Shown here in pieces: positions 9,487-21,195 of a stretch of 64,000 nt of DNA. The notes under the pieces are model-generated. The model searched no databases. It saw only the letters and a program-made list of their open reading frames with translations, and was not told where the DNA came from. The first letter of the stretch is position 1. Each line of letters begins with the position of its first letter. Position numbers and translations under genes: made by a program. Source of the DNA: Henricia sp. BOLD:AAB3569 (Eukaryota > Echinodermata > Asteroidea > Spinulosida > Echinasteridae); contig JBBELK010000298.1 in NCBI GenBank assembly GCA_037783545.1, positions 2,232,001 to 2,296,000 of the forward strand. The letters are read 5' to 3'.

Positions 9487-11690
9487 TTGATCCACATTGC
9501 CAACTCATTCAGAGCAGAATCCGGCTGTAAAGGTTGGCATGTCTGTGAGAAGGCGAAGTCCGTCACAGAACGTCTCCAAGCGGAAACCGTCATATTAAAG
9601 AGTGTGCAGAGTGAAGCCTTCGCTACTGAGTTAGCCGAATTTAGAAGTGGAAAGGTGACCAAGAAGAACAGACTGGCCTCGCTCAATCCCTACCTTGACA
9701 GCAACGGTATACTCCGAGTCGGAGGCAGATTGCAGAAAGCTCAACTGCCAGAGGAAACCGCACATCCAGTGGTGCTACCAAAAAAAAACCACGTGACAAA
9801 GCTCATCATCAAGCACTTTCACCAGCAGTGCAGCCACCAAGGTCGGCACATTACCTTGGGTACTGTCGGATGGTGAGAAAATCATCCTCAATATAAATGC
9901 ACTTGTATTTTATGCAGTGTACACAAATAGTGCCTCCATTCTTTAGTCAGAGGCCACCTTAAAATTCTCCCCTGTTTTCGAGACTCAGCACAATATTCTG
10001 CTGACCAAACACAGTCACATATATGTGTAAATGACCTGTGGTTACCCTCTCTAGTACACGTAAACAAGTTTATGTTCTTTGACTCAAGGATAACCTTCTG
10101 GGACAAACTATTTTTAGTAAGCTTATGTCAACTTTAAGGGTCCAAGTAATAAATCTGGCTAGTCCAAGGATCTGAGACCTGTTTTGAGACTCAGCACAAA
10201 ATTCTGCTGACCAAACGGGGAAGTCACATGACTACTAACTTAGGACCAATCAGCAAGTGGCCAAATCACATGATCGCTGAATTCCTAGCCAATGAGGGTT
10301 CACCTCATGAATAAAGAGCAGGCCTTAGAACAATAAATTGATCACATGACCCTTCCACAAGCTTATGGGTGTGGCCAAATTATCTTTATAAGGGCCTGTA
10401 TTTGGCCTGACGGGGATGCCGTTCTGTATACAAGCCGCTATGCTGCTTATCACTTAGCTGAGCCATATTTGGCTATGGCGCTACCTGGAGATGACTGCAC
10501 TAATGTAGTATAAAACACCCCAGCTCCGGTACCCAGGGATCTGGATCCGTATCCGTATAGTATACGTACTCCGTTATGCTATCATCATTATACGACCGCG
10601 TTAATACCCGCTTATGGATTCGTCCACTTTTAGAACTTGATCAACTTTATTTCTAAGTCCACTTGGTTTGTGATCCGTTTACCGCTCGATGGATCTGTTC
10701 ATCATGTTTATCTGTTAGACTGTGTTGTATTTTGTGGTGAGACTGAATAATAACAGTATACAGTAGCGAACCAAGAACTGGACTGTGCGTCGTCTTCCGT
10801 TTATTTGGTCGTGACGATCCCGTATGAACACTCGTACGAAATTTCCCATCATACGACAGTACGATAAGGAACGAAGGCTACTGGGTTCTTGGTGGCCAGA
10901 GGCAGATTACCAATGTGATCCAAGATTGTGTGACATGCAAGAGGCTGAGAGGTAAGCGTCAAGATCAGATCATGGCTAATCTCCCCGAAGAGAGAGTCAC
11001 GGTAGCACCGCCGTTCACCTTCATCGGGGTAGACGTGTTCGGCCCATTTGAAGTCAACAGCAGGACGACCAGAGGATGCACCAGTCGCGCAAAGAGATGG
11101 GCTGCCCTGTTTACTTGCATGGTAACACGGGGTGTCCACATCGAGATCCTGGAAGCAATGGACAGCTCATGTTTCATCAACGCCCTAAGGCGTTTTTTCC
11201 ATCAGAGGTCCAGCCAGGCAGATCCGTTCAGACTGCGGCACCAATGTTGTTGGTGCCTGTAATGAAATCGGACAACGGCTCCAAGACAAGGAACCTATCA
11301 AGAGGTATCTGCTCACCCGGGGCTGTGAGTGGGTTTTCAACCCTCCCCACGCATCGAATATGGGCGGAGCTTGGGAGCGAATGATCGGCATTTCCCGCCG
11401 TATCCTAGAAAGTATCCTGCGAGATGTCAAGCCTAGCCAGCTCACCCACGAGGTCTTTACGACTCTTATGGCATAAGTCGCTGCCGTTATCAACTCCCGA
11501 CCGTTACTACCAGACAGCGACACCCCAGAGCTACCCCTGAACCTGTCGCCCAATATATGCTGCTCACTATGAAGCCGTCGCAGGTGACAGCCCCAGAACT
11601 TAGGGCCATTTGATCCCAAAGATCTCATGAGGAGCCAGTGGAGACGCGTCCAGCACCTATCTAACATGTTCTGGGACAAGTGGCGGAAAG
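9487..11690 (+). pseudogene. BEL/Pao integrase, split by a solo LTR and frame breaks
   Basis: The 5' part (9487-9863) ends within the zinc-binding HQQCSHQGR segment. The 3' part resumes after 10862 with CVTCKRLRGK, then IGVDVFGPFE (first catalytic Asp, about 11020), a frame-shifted SDNGS (second Asp, about 11268) and a GGAWERMIG-type motif (catalytic Glu, about 11360) in another frame. Removing the insertion with one copy of its 4-bp duplication brings the two halves into register, but later breaks remain. Confidence 0.82.
9864..10858 (+). mobile_element. Solo LTR of a second LTR retrotransposon, nested in BEL/Pao
   Basis: The segment begins TGTCGGATGGTGAGAAA and ends TTTCCCATCATACGACA, which are near-perfect inverse complements. 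It is flanked by the 4-bp duplication GTAC (9860-9863 and 10859-10862). It contains a TATA-like TTTATAAGGGCC near 10385, a partly repeated GAGACTCAGCACAA motif (about 9979 and 10187) and no reading frame. Size, TG...CA ends and flanking duplication fit a solo LTR left by LTR-LTR recombination. A TIR transposon is a weaker alternative. Confidence 0.8.
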
Positions 11691-11747
11691 ACTACCTTCC
11701 ACTGTTACAGACCAGAGCCAATTAAGTGGCAGCAGCCGAAGAGAGAT

Positions 11748-11978
11748 ATGAAGGAAGGGGATGTTGTCATCGTCAAAGGTGACTACCAGCGAAACGACTG
11801 GCCACTGGGCAGGGTTGTTGGTGTGGAAGCAAGTGGAGATGGACGTGTCAGGAAAGTCAGCGTGGGGATGGTAGCCACGGACCAGAGGAGCCTGTTTCTA
11901 CGACCAGCCTGTGAGTTGACAAAGAAGACGTTGTTGCGGCCGATAAGGGACTTGGTTCTCTTGATTCCCTCAGAATGA
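11748..11978 (+). pseudogene. BEL/Pao C-terminal integrase-associated domain (DUF5641-like)
   Basis: A 76-codon frame with the beta-rich pattern typical of the end of Pao polyproteins: GDVVIVKGDYQRNDWPLGRV, then RKVSVGM and LLRPIRDLVLL. It is the last coding segment before the 3' LTR and is out of frame with the integrase core. Confidence 0.7.
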
Positions 11979-12172
11979 CGGATCACCGTAGTCCAGCGCG
12001 GGACTCATGAAGCTCGGACTCTACCAGATGCTACTTAGACATGTAGGCACCGCGTATTAAGTGTTTACGAGCTGTTTTCATATTTACTTGTTCTGCTTGT
12101 TATCGACCGCTTTTATTTTTATGCTGTAACTTTATTTTTTGTATCGTGATGATGGTATCACCACGGGGGGAG

Positions 12173-12768
12173 TGTTATGTTTGCCCCTGGCGGTGTGAGT
12201 CGCGGTTCAAGTGGTATAGCGCCCTCTCGTGATCCGCATGTTTGTTTTCTGCTGAGGTTACGCCGTTGTTCAAGTCACACCAAATCTTAGTTCATTTTAG
12301 TGCCCAGTTTTCCATCATTTCGAGACCACTTTGTTCCAAAGCCTTACACCAGAAGACAGTTGGTTGCTGATTTCAGTATTCCGGACCCATAGGCAGTTTG
12401 AGGACACTTAATCTTTTGGAGAGTAAAGTTCTGTAAGATAATTTTCATGGATTGTCTCATGTGACATTTACAATCTCTTAAAGTTGTTTCAAGATGATTT
12501 ATACATTTACTGTTGCGATGTTTCTTATACATATACATATACATGCATCAGTTTGACATTACCTTTTTATCTTTGAACTTTTCATTTATATTTTATGTCT
12601 TGATTTTTTAGTATTTAATTTCTTGCCAACCTCTGTAAATTCACGCACGTTGTTATTTGTACTTGGTGTATTTTCGTTGTACTTCTTTCTCTTATAGTTT
12701 TACCTCATGTGGTCCACCCACGACTTAGGAATGAGAATAAAGCAGTCAAAGTTCACAATCCTGTACTA
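12173..12768 (+). repeat. 3' LTR of BEL/Pao element
   Basis: Direct repeat of 4618-5223, starting TGTTATGTTTGCCCC directly after a purine-rich tract. Shared landmarks are CGCCCTCTCGTGATCCG, CCAGTTTTCCATCATTTCG and AATAAAGCAGTC. Confidence 0.85.
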
Positions 12769-12796
12769 TTTTCTTCCCGGTTATGGATAGTATTCC

Positions 12797-12817
12797 GGGG
12801 GGGGGGGGGGGGGGGGG
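12797..12817. repeat. Poly-G run of 21
   Basis: An uninterrupted homopolymer of G just outside the BEL 3' LTR. Its length may be unreliable in the assembly. Confidence 0.9.
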
Positions 12818-12869
12818 TATTTTATATGTTTTTAGGTTAAAATAAAATTCATGTTCTGGAAAAATCTGG

Positions 12870-13110
12870 CCAAATTCGTGCCACGAATTAAGAAATACGC
12901 AACTCCAGAGCAAATGCACGAAATAATTGGCGCGCGCGCATTGCTGACGAGCCTGTGCCTTTAAAGGAGCTTATTTATAATTTTCTAGTAATAGTCATAA
13001 AAACAACTCCCCAAAATATCCATGGGAAGATCGAAAACACGACATTGCAATATCCAATTTGGATTAATAAAGCTGGCAAAATTCGTTGCGACACAATAAC
13101 TGTCTTATAT
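12870..13110. mobile_element. MITE fragment with TTTAAAGGAGC end
   Basis: GCCAAATTCGTGCCACGAA at 12869 and CCTTTAAAGGAGC at 12958 recur in the same order at 53435-53535. The rest is diverged. Confidence 0.5.
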
Positions 13111-13781
13111 TCGAAATTTAAAGATAGGCCTCAGTTTCGCAAGGTTCGATAGTTATTTTGTGTCATAACTTGTCAACTTAAAAAAAAAATTAAAAAAACT
13201 GTTGCCAGCGTCTTGTTATGAATAAATAATGGATAATCTAGTTTTCCAGAATTTTAAATGCCTTTCTTGCTCCTCTCTTGTCAAACAGAAGACTTTCACG
13301 TTTCAAACAACGTACGAAGCCTGGTGAGGAATGCCGTAGTTCGTTCTAAAGACTGAAATACATGAAATACATGCATTATGTTTTTGTATTAAAAACAAAT
13401 CACATTGATAACAATATTTATTAAACAATCGCTTCATGAAATCAATTTCACCAAGGGATTGAAACCAGACATGGGTTCTTTGGGTTCAAGTTGGCCCTGT
13501 CGTCACGGGGTTCTGCAGGACTCCTATACGGTGTCGCGACAACAAGCAAACAAGGCACTGAATTTGGCTTTAACTTTTTGTATGACCCCTCAACCCCTCA
13601 AAAAAACGTTGGCGCATGACAATATACAAGACCCTTGTGAGGTTATCTACATGTATTTAATTCTAAACATCCATAATGGAACCCCGGCCCCAACCTTATT
13701 TTTTCAGCGGATATTTTTTGGAGGTTATCATCGTGTAGACGAACTTTAAAGAGGGACACCGGTACCCGGGCACCATTGTTG

Positions 13782-13967
13782 TATCGAGTCCATATATCAC
13801 AAGTCCAGAGCCGATAAAATCACAAGTCCGTCCCATTAGACCAGACTGGAAGCAAAGGATGAACACGCACAAGGTAATGCCTTTGTTGGAGTTCATTGAA
13901 TAGTATGTTACTTGAATTAAGACCCAAGAACTTGTGATATGGACTTGTGATGGACTCGACTACAACC
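13782..13967. repeat. Inverted repeat with CGAGTCCATATATCACAAGT arm
   Basis: The left arm at 13786-13805 returns in inverse orientation at about 13933-13960 (ACTTGTGATATGGACTTGTG, then ATGGACTCGAC). Related GGACTCGACTACAACC-like endings occur at 34780, 46650 and 61010. Confidence 0.5.
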
Positions 13968-14309
13968 CTGCCGGGCACACCATTTTTCATCCATCATCAC
14001 ACATGCAGGTTGCGCAAATGCGTTCATTTTAGATGTGACTTTTTTTCGGGTAAATGCGACGCACGTCGCTGTCAGAAAAACCGGGTTGGGGGAGTTTTTA
14101 GTATTTAAAACAAGGCACTGAAATTCACAGAATCGATGAGCGGATTGTGTTTTTGTGACTGGTTTTTAGTGCATCTTTTTAGTCAAAATTCCATCCACAT
14201 CGCTTTTTTTTTCCCAAAGCGACGCTCGTTAAATTTACGCGCGAAAAGGCTCAGTTTGAATCCACCACAGAACTCCATTAAAAGCTAGAACTGAAACATA
14301 ATGGTTTAT

Positions 14310-14645
14310 TGGGACGCATTGGTACGGTGCGGACATAATGTATTTTTTTCTCGGACCGTCAGTGATGCAGATAGCGGTGTTTTTGATATACTACCTGTGC
14401 GGACACACTCGGACACAATGGTGCGAACATTATCATAATGGTTTTTCGGACTCATAGTATACGGACATAATGGTATACAAGCGGACACAATGGTACAAAA
14501 GGACACAATGACACAAACGGACACAATAGTGCGAACTATTTTTAGGGGGTATATAGGGGCCTACATGCACAACGGGGTGGACAACGGTTTTTCGGACACA
14601 ATGGCGCGTGTCTGTGGACACAATACTACAAACGGACAAAATGGC
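14310..14645. repeat. Degenerate short-unit tract built on CGGACACAATGG
   Basis: The motif GGACACAATGG or close variants (GGACATAATG, GGACAAAATGG) recurs about a dozen times at irregular spacing of 12-40 bp. It is not a clean tandem array. No gene is implied by the frames across it. Confidence 0.65.
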
Positions 14646-15222
14646 CCTGTAATGTGCATAAAACCTGAATTTATCAACTTGCACTCGTGGCTTTATTGTC
14701 GTAATCTTGCAAGCTCTCAACATTGGCTTATTTAAAGAAGGTCGAATCCCCAAAGCCTACGCACCTGTTTTCATCTAGACCGGCCGTTGCCGGTTCCATT
14801 TTCTCCTCGCTCTCGTGAAAACCACCGTTGCTCGTTCCCTCCTTTTCCAGGTTTTCCCCAGCTCCCGAGACAATGTATGCAGTTTTTCCCGGTGCCATTT
14901 TTAAATCGATCTCTTTTTCTCTTCTTAACACCTGTCCCTATCAATCCACATTTATGTTTTCGAGTGCACGCGAATTCGGTATGCTCCCTCAATCTGAAGG
15001 GTTCGTCAATGAGGCCAATTCATAGAAGTCTGTAGTCAAGTAGTAAGTATTGATTACTGATTGGCCAGTCTGCGGTTGGTCCGTGGCAAAGCTACCGCTG
15101 CATGTATATTATTGCACATGCGCCTTTGGGCCTGTTTGTTTCACGACAGATCCGAATCCAGATCCCGAGCTATTTTACGCGCAGAAACAAACGTACCGGT
15201 AACTGCTCTCAACTAGGGCCAG

Positions 15223-15354
15223 GGGCGTGTTTGTTTCGGACGAATCCGCCGATCCCGAGATCTGCGCAGATGGTTCAGCTAGATCCAAATATGCATAGCG
15301 CTGACCCATCTGCGCAGATCGGGGTCGGCGGATTCGTCCGAAACAAACACGCCC
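15223..15354. repeat. Palindromic foldback with GGGCGTGTTTGTTTCGGACG arms
   Basis: Arms of about 55 bp. The left reads outward as GGGCGTGTTTGTTTCGGACG; the right ends CCGAAACAAACACGCCC. A short central loop contains ATATGCAT. Typical of a MITE or foldback. Confidence 0.8.
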
Positions 15355-15393
15355 TTAGAATTCAAGTCAAGTGAATTGGATCCGCGGAGATCT

Positions 15394-15824
15394 GGGCTGC
15401 GTTAACGGTTTGTTATTAAACGTTGGCGCCAACGTTTGCTCATGTGGAATGGATTGTTTGCCAAAATACATTGTCAAGATGGCGGCGCCCACAGTCACAA
15501 CAATCGTACCGACGTTGTAATGTGGCTTTCCGCTGCTTTCAATTTTTTTGAGGAAATGTGACACGTTGCTATTGATTGTGTATCGCCAGCGATAAGGCAG
15601 ACAACCACGAAAGGTGCAATTTATTTGTTATTTTCCAATTTGCAAACCATCGTCAGTCGTCTTTCATGTCACATGCGCCATTTTGAAATGCCTCGCGAAC
15701 ATGGCGAACAACTCAAAAGTTTGTTGGCCAACGTTGGTGAACGTTGGTACCGCACACGTTTCACTCAAATTGTTGGCCAACGTTGCCAACGTTTGCAAAC
15801 GTTCGCGTATTTGGAACGCAGCCC
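15394..15824 (+). mobile_element. MITE with GGGCTGCGTT terminal inverted repeats
   Basis: Begins GGGCTGCGTTAACGG and ends AACGCAGCCC. Internal landmarks (CAACGTTTGCTCA, GGATTGTTTGCCAAAATACA, GACAACCACGA) occur in inverse orientation at 59949-60365. It has no transposase, so it is non-autonomous. Confidence 0.8.
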
Positions 15825-16069
15825 GGATGACCATTGTGCTGTTTGGACCTTGATCGTTTGATCCCCAGGTACAGTTCCTTCGATAACATGATATACGACC
15901 CCTATGCAGCTGCACGCAATTAATTATATAACTTTAAAGGGGTTGGAATTTAAGTCTCATCTCAATGACCCAAAATGTTCCTTCTTAGTCGAAAAGAAAA
16001 ACCCGACTAAAAGTATTGATAGCAATGAAAACATTTCATAGCAATGAAAACATCTCATCCATCTCAATG

Positions 16070-16364
16070 TATCTGGTCGGCCAGGCCTTTGTTCCAGGCG
16101 CGATAGTACGCTATTGTCGGTGCCGAGATCTAAGAACACCTCCACCGACAAAGCCTTTGTAATCGCCGGTCCAAAGCCCTGGAACACTTTACCCTCCAAC
16201 ATCAGATCACAGGAGACAATCTTGTTTAAAAAAACACTTAAAAACATACATGTTTCAAACTTCCCGCTGATGTGTCTATTTTTGTTCTTATTGTCTTGTG
16301 TTGCTTAGCGCCATGATCTAGATGGAATGGCGCGTTACAAATACCGTTATTATTATTATTATAC
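16070..16364 (+). mobile_element. LINE 3' end with reverse-transcriptase C-terminal tail
   Basis: The frame to 16308 encodes VPRSKNTSTDKAFVIAGPKP followed by WNTLPSNIRSQETILFKKTL, the conserved tail found after the RT domain of many CR1/L2-type non-LTR elements (pattern GPKxWNxLPxxIR...FKxxLK). It ends in a TTA microsatellite near 16350-16364. It is 5'-truncated, as usual for LINEs. Confidence 0.75.
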
Positions 16365-16559
16365 ATGATTCTTTCCTGTGTAAAATTGTAGAGAAATTGC
16401 CAACTGAAGGTGCTTTAAAAAATCTTTGCAAACACTTTTTACCCTTCATTCAACACAAAAACCAAACTGGGATTTTTAGGGTTTTCTAAAATTAAAAAAA
16501 AACAGTGATTGTAGTGACCTAGTCCAACGGCATCATTCAAATCGTGAATCCATGAGATC

Positions 16560-16837
16560 CAACAAACTCCTCCTAGCAAAGGTTCGTTCCAAGTAATCGT
16601 GGTGAAAGGTCCTTTGCCTCAGCAGCTTCATCCTTGTGGAACAAGTTACCGGAACACATCAAGCTATCGCCATCACTTGCAACTTTTAAAACATCACTTA
16701 AAACACATTTGATGAAATCTCATTAACTGACTAAGCTCCATGATAATGATATTATATTTGTTATGTGTCTCGCTGCGCCATGAGCATCTTTTTTTGATGG
16801 ATACCGGCGCATTATAAATTTCCATTATTATTATTAA

Positions 16838-16865
<28 letters not shown>
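16560..16865 (+). mobile_element. Second LINE 3' end, truncated
   Basis: 16601-16726 reads GERSFASAASSLWNKLPEHI then KLSPSLATFKTSLKTHLMKS and a stop. This is the same class of tail as the element just upstream but not the same family. The 3' UTR has CGCTGCGCCATGAGCATC and ends in an ATT microsatellite at 16825-16867. Confidence 0.75.
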
Positions 16866-16868
<3 letters not shown>

Positions 16869-16999
16869 TATAAACTTGGCCCGAGAATTTCGCCAGGGTG
16901 CCGTTTACTGTCGTGTCATCATAGGCCAAATTCACACACACACTGCTGGCGGATAATGTTCATCCGCGTACGGATGATTTGCGAGATCAACCAACACAA

Positions 17000-17060
17000 C
17001 CTCCCCCTCCCTCTCCCCTCCCTCTCCCCTCCCTAACCCCCCTCCCCCTCCCCCCTCCGT
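17000..17060. repeat. Polypyrimidine CCCTCCCCT tract
   Basis: A nearly pure C/T stretch with repeated CTCCCCTCC units. Its complement is G-rich and could form non-B DNA. Confidence 0.8.
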
Positions 17061-17176
17061 CTTTGTGCTCTAAATGACCTCGTCGTTAGGCAACAGACAA
17101 GCTAGGGAAATGTTCTAGAAAAACAAGCACTGTACTGTACTCTACATGTCTTTTCCAAATTCGACCACTTTAATTG

Positions 17177-17507
17177 GAGCAAGTTCGGGCGGGCGCGGGC
17201 GACTAGACTTAACCACAGTCGATAATGGCCTGGATCAAGTTCGCGCAGGCGACTATAGTTAACTAGACTAACCTACCTCCGGGGCTTGGTTACTCTAGCT
17301 GGTCAGACTAGCTAGTCAAACCACGCAGCGTTCGAGTGACATCTAGATCGACTATTGTTAGTCTATAGTTAACTATAGGCGCCCGCCCGAACTTGCTTTA
17401 TGTCACTCGAACGCTGCGTGGTTTGACTAGCTAGTCTGACTGTGGATGAACTTGAACCAATCACCGGGGGTAGGTTAGTCTATATAGTCGCCCGCCCGAA
17501 CTTGCTC
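17177..17507. repeat. GC-rich nested foldback, GAGCAAGTTCGGGCGGGCG ends
   Basis: Outer arms: GAGCAAGTTCGGGCGGGCG at 17177 and its inverse CGCCCGCCCGAACTTGCTC ending 17507. Inner arms: TAGTCAAACCACGCAGCGTT near 17313 and its inverse near 17405-17425. The interior has many CTAG/TTAACTA palindromes. No frame of note. Confidence 0.75.
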
Positions 17508-20500
17508 TAGAATGATTCACAAAATGACGTGTCATTCAACTTGGCACACGTTGCGTTCACAGGGATTTTATTGTGTGTGATTCTAGTTAACTTTCCTTAA
17601 TCTAGTTTATGTGCAAACAATTTGCACTTTTTGCGTATAGGCCTAAATCCTTCTTGCATTTCTTTGGAAATACGTTGTTCGCAAAAATATTGACCAATAT
17701 TTTGATAATGGCGGCGCCCATACTTGTACTTATACATTCTTGTTAAAGTTCGTATCCGCTTTTCAGTGCATGCATCATTTATTTTGTGTATTTCTTGTGT
17801 ACGCGGCGTTTGCCCTTAACGTTTTCCCCCAACTGGCCAACAGGGCCAGTTGACTTAAATCCTCCCTGGCCCGTCGGCATTTCAAGTGGCCCGCCCGGTT
17901 ACCGTTACAATTTCTGGTTGTTCTTTTTTACACACAGTCCACCTTTAAAGTTTGCAATAACCACATTTTAGTAAATAAATTAGGAAAATTTGGTAGTCAT
18001 AAGGTTTCCCATTAAAAGTTTGAAAATGTGTGGTACATTTTAAAGCTTTCTGGTGAATTTTAGAGCTATTATGGAGTCTTGAAAGGCTCTTTTGTTATAA
18101 ATTTTCAAGGATGCATGTTTTTGTGCAACGGAGAACTGCATATAGGCCTATGCAGTTCCAAGTGTGAGTGTACTCTTGGGAGCAGTTATACATAATTAGC
18201 CTATATAGTACTACCTGCAGGGCAGAGCTGGTCTCTTGACTCTGGAGAAAATGACTTGTGACAAGACTTGGGAAATATTATTGATTTACGACTTGAAATA
18301 AAAACTAGTCATCAAGTCTCCAGCCCCAGAGACATGTAATAAAACTGCAAGTGCAGTCTTTTGCTCCAGGGGAATAAATTGGAACCAGGCCAGCCAAGGA
18401 CCGTATTGAAAGCGGTATTATGGTTGTGGGAGTTTTTTTACGAAAGAAACTGTAGTAAGACATGGGTCTGAATTATTGCAACTGGACAGCAGGACCATTT
18501 GGGGAGCTTTTCAGCTGGCTCGAGACGATTTCAACTGTCATTTGGCCAACGGACCAGTGCTAATTCGAACGCTACTATACGTTGATTGCGTTGTTTAGGC
18601 ACAATATATTTTGTTTCGCCTTTAGTGTCATATTGTCGTACCTTACAAGTTTTGCATAAGATGGGCATTTTAGCCAGTGCAAGATTAATCTCTGAACTTT
18701 ACCCATACACCGATTTTGAATGAACCCTGATAAGTAAATACATCCTCAATATAATGTAAAAAAAAAAATCACAACTGACCGCGCATACGTGCTGTGAGGC
18801 ATTTTATGCAACTCGTTTCCAATGACTGTGCACTTTATATAAATTTGATAACATTGTGCAAAACAAACGCGAGGACACTAAACACACATGTTTGCGACTG
18901 CAGCACAAAGTAAACTTGTGCTTTATTAGTTATTAATATACAAAAGCACATCGAAGTTTTATGCCAACTTCAACCCGCAAATTAAAACAAGAACACGCGT
19001 ATGCAGACCACACCTATAGAGATCAACAATAAACATAAGGACATTATAATTTTTTACAATACTGAAAACTTATTACATTTATTGAACATGACAAATTAAG
19101 AATCTTCTCAGTAGCTTAGACGAAAATGTAGGCAAGTTTGGGGCAGTGTATTTTTGAGTGTAAGGCATAAAACAGTAACGGGGCCACTAGAGTTTACCGT
19201 TTGACGTTATTTTCTAGTGGGAAATGTCACATAACTTACATAAATTTCTCCAGAACTTTATCTGTGTACATATTAAAGCAAATGAACTAAATACACGAAT
19301 ACGCACTGTGCATTGTTTTAGACTATACATAATGTTAAAAATGTCGAGACAAATAACGGCGGTTAAGTCATCAAACGGGTGTTGAACACTCCCATAAATT
19401 ATTACAATCAACATAAATAATTATTAAATAAATTACAAATGGTTTTGACCTAAAACCTGTCTACTTCTGCACCACTGAATAATATAATAAATACAATTGG
19501 TTTTGACAAATAAATTTACTGAAAAAATTCACTTTCGAAACATATTTAGTTTTCGCATGATTTTTCATGTAAAATAAGGTATTTAATAAAATAAAAAAAG
19601 TAAAAATTTCCATCAATTATTTGCTAAAAACTCATCTCAAAGTTATGCTTAAAAATATTTTCAAAACCACGATTGTGCTCGAAATAAGGATATTCGTTGT
19701 ACAACCTTTACAAAAAGTTGTTTCATTCAACAATTAAACGAAATTCAGTTCTGCATCTTGAAGTGATCAGGCTACCGTTGACTCGTGTGTAATTTCAAAA
19801 TATATCCATATAAAAATGATTAATGGCCCTGTCTGCTTTGCAATAACATCCTCAACTGCATGTAGCTGCCCGCCCATGCATCGGGCTGGAACGAACCAGG
19901 CATAAATTCCTCACTTGGCGTAAAATATGAGCCAGGTCATTCATCATCATGTCTTCCAAAATCATCCACTTTATGAGCAGTATTTATACCACATTAAAAA
20001 TGCAAAAGTGGCTTATAATGTCTAAAAAACAAAGGTCCAAAGTTATGGTACAATAAATTACACATGTACCAACTACAATGGGGAAATGTTTGCATTCACG
20101 AAGGGCAGGTGAGTTACGACCGGTGAAACTTGCTGCAATTTCACTTCGCTTAGTTTGAATGCATTGTTTCAAAGAAAATAATTATTAAAAAGGGGAAAAA
20201 ATTGTTTCTATAATTATCTCTGTAGGGACCTATCTGAAAAGCCTAATTTTCAAGCCTGGGTTTTCAGACCTGTCTGAAATGATCAAATTTGTTTAATCCG
20301 AGAGAAAGACATTATTATTGAAACAACCAAACTTGTTTAATTTCGAAGATGACTATATAGGCACCAAATACCAAGAATTGCATTAATATTGCATAAAAGC
20401 TATGCATTTTCAGACATTTTGTGAATTTTAGACTTTTTCAATTGACAATATCATACCTAAATTTATCACACTGTTCTAAAGTGCATTTATCTTTCCCAGT

Positions 20501-21195
20501 TTTGCTCAACCTTTTTTGCATTTATTGGCAGTGGGAACAAAATAAAAGTCCACAGACAAAGAAAAAGTAAACCTCTGCAAAAACCAAAAGTTATGTTTTT
20601 ACTTTATACCCTCCATAAATAGCAGATGGGTACAAAGTGCACATACATCAGATAACCTAGATACACATTGGATCTGTAAGGATGATGTCAGTGACAACCT
20701 CAAACTAAAAAACCCCAAAAATGACAATTGTGCTATCATCTGGGTTAGATACAATCACAGATATCTATTTGCGTCCATCTTTGTCTTGTTCCCCACTGCA
20801 TAGTACGTGTACGTGTCGGGCTTGATCAGTGTGTGTGCGTGTCTGCGCGATAGCGCGTCCAGTCTTCCGTTGTTGTTTTGAGACAATCACTGTCCGCGCT
20901 GCGCGTTTTTTTGATCGCACCGCACGCATGTCATTGTGATGCATACAATGAACATTTTCAACACGGGGCCAAACTATTTTATTTCGGCAAGCCTCGCTTT
21001 GGTAATTTTCATTTTAATAGGGGAAAAGGGAAGATGGCCGCATCGTGATAAAGGTCTATTAAGCAGCCATGACATTTTATGCACAAACTAGGCACTAACA
21101 GAATAGTTTCAAATCAGAATTTGAACTCGGACAGACTCCGACACACCAGGTGGATCCAAGGTCAGAAGGTATTGACCCCTTTCGAACACGTGCGA
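17508..21195. other. Intergenic stretch with no recognised feature
   Basis: AT-rich sequence without splice-bounded coding similarity, SINE heads or clear inverted repeats. Scattered short frames of 60-120 codons lack family motifs. The CCCGCCCGGTT/GGCCAGTTGAC region near 17840-17900 is only locally GC-rich. Confidence 0.4.

Larger units (their letters stand above)
4618..12768 (+). mobile_element. BEL/Pao LTR retrotransposon, degenerate, with nested solo LTR
   Basis: Two direct LTRs (4618-5223 and 12173-12768) flank gag, protease, reverse transcriptase/RNase H, integrase and a C-terminal domain in the Pao order on one strand. A purine tract CACGGGGGGAG abuts the 3' LTR. The coding region is broken by stops and frameshifts at about 6330, 7020-7350, 8180, 8580 and 9486, by other breaks in the integrase, and by a 995-bp solo LTR at 9864-10858. 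I see no envelope frame. The LTRs differ at more than ten places, so the insertion is not recent. No clear target-site duplication was found. The element cannot be autonomous as read here. Confidence 0.93.

Noticed and set aside
9864..10858. Insertion in BEL as a TIR DNA transposon
   Set aside because: The inverted ends fit, but TG...CA termini, a 4-bp duplication, a TATA-like site and about 1 kb of non-coding sequence fit a solo LTR better.
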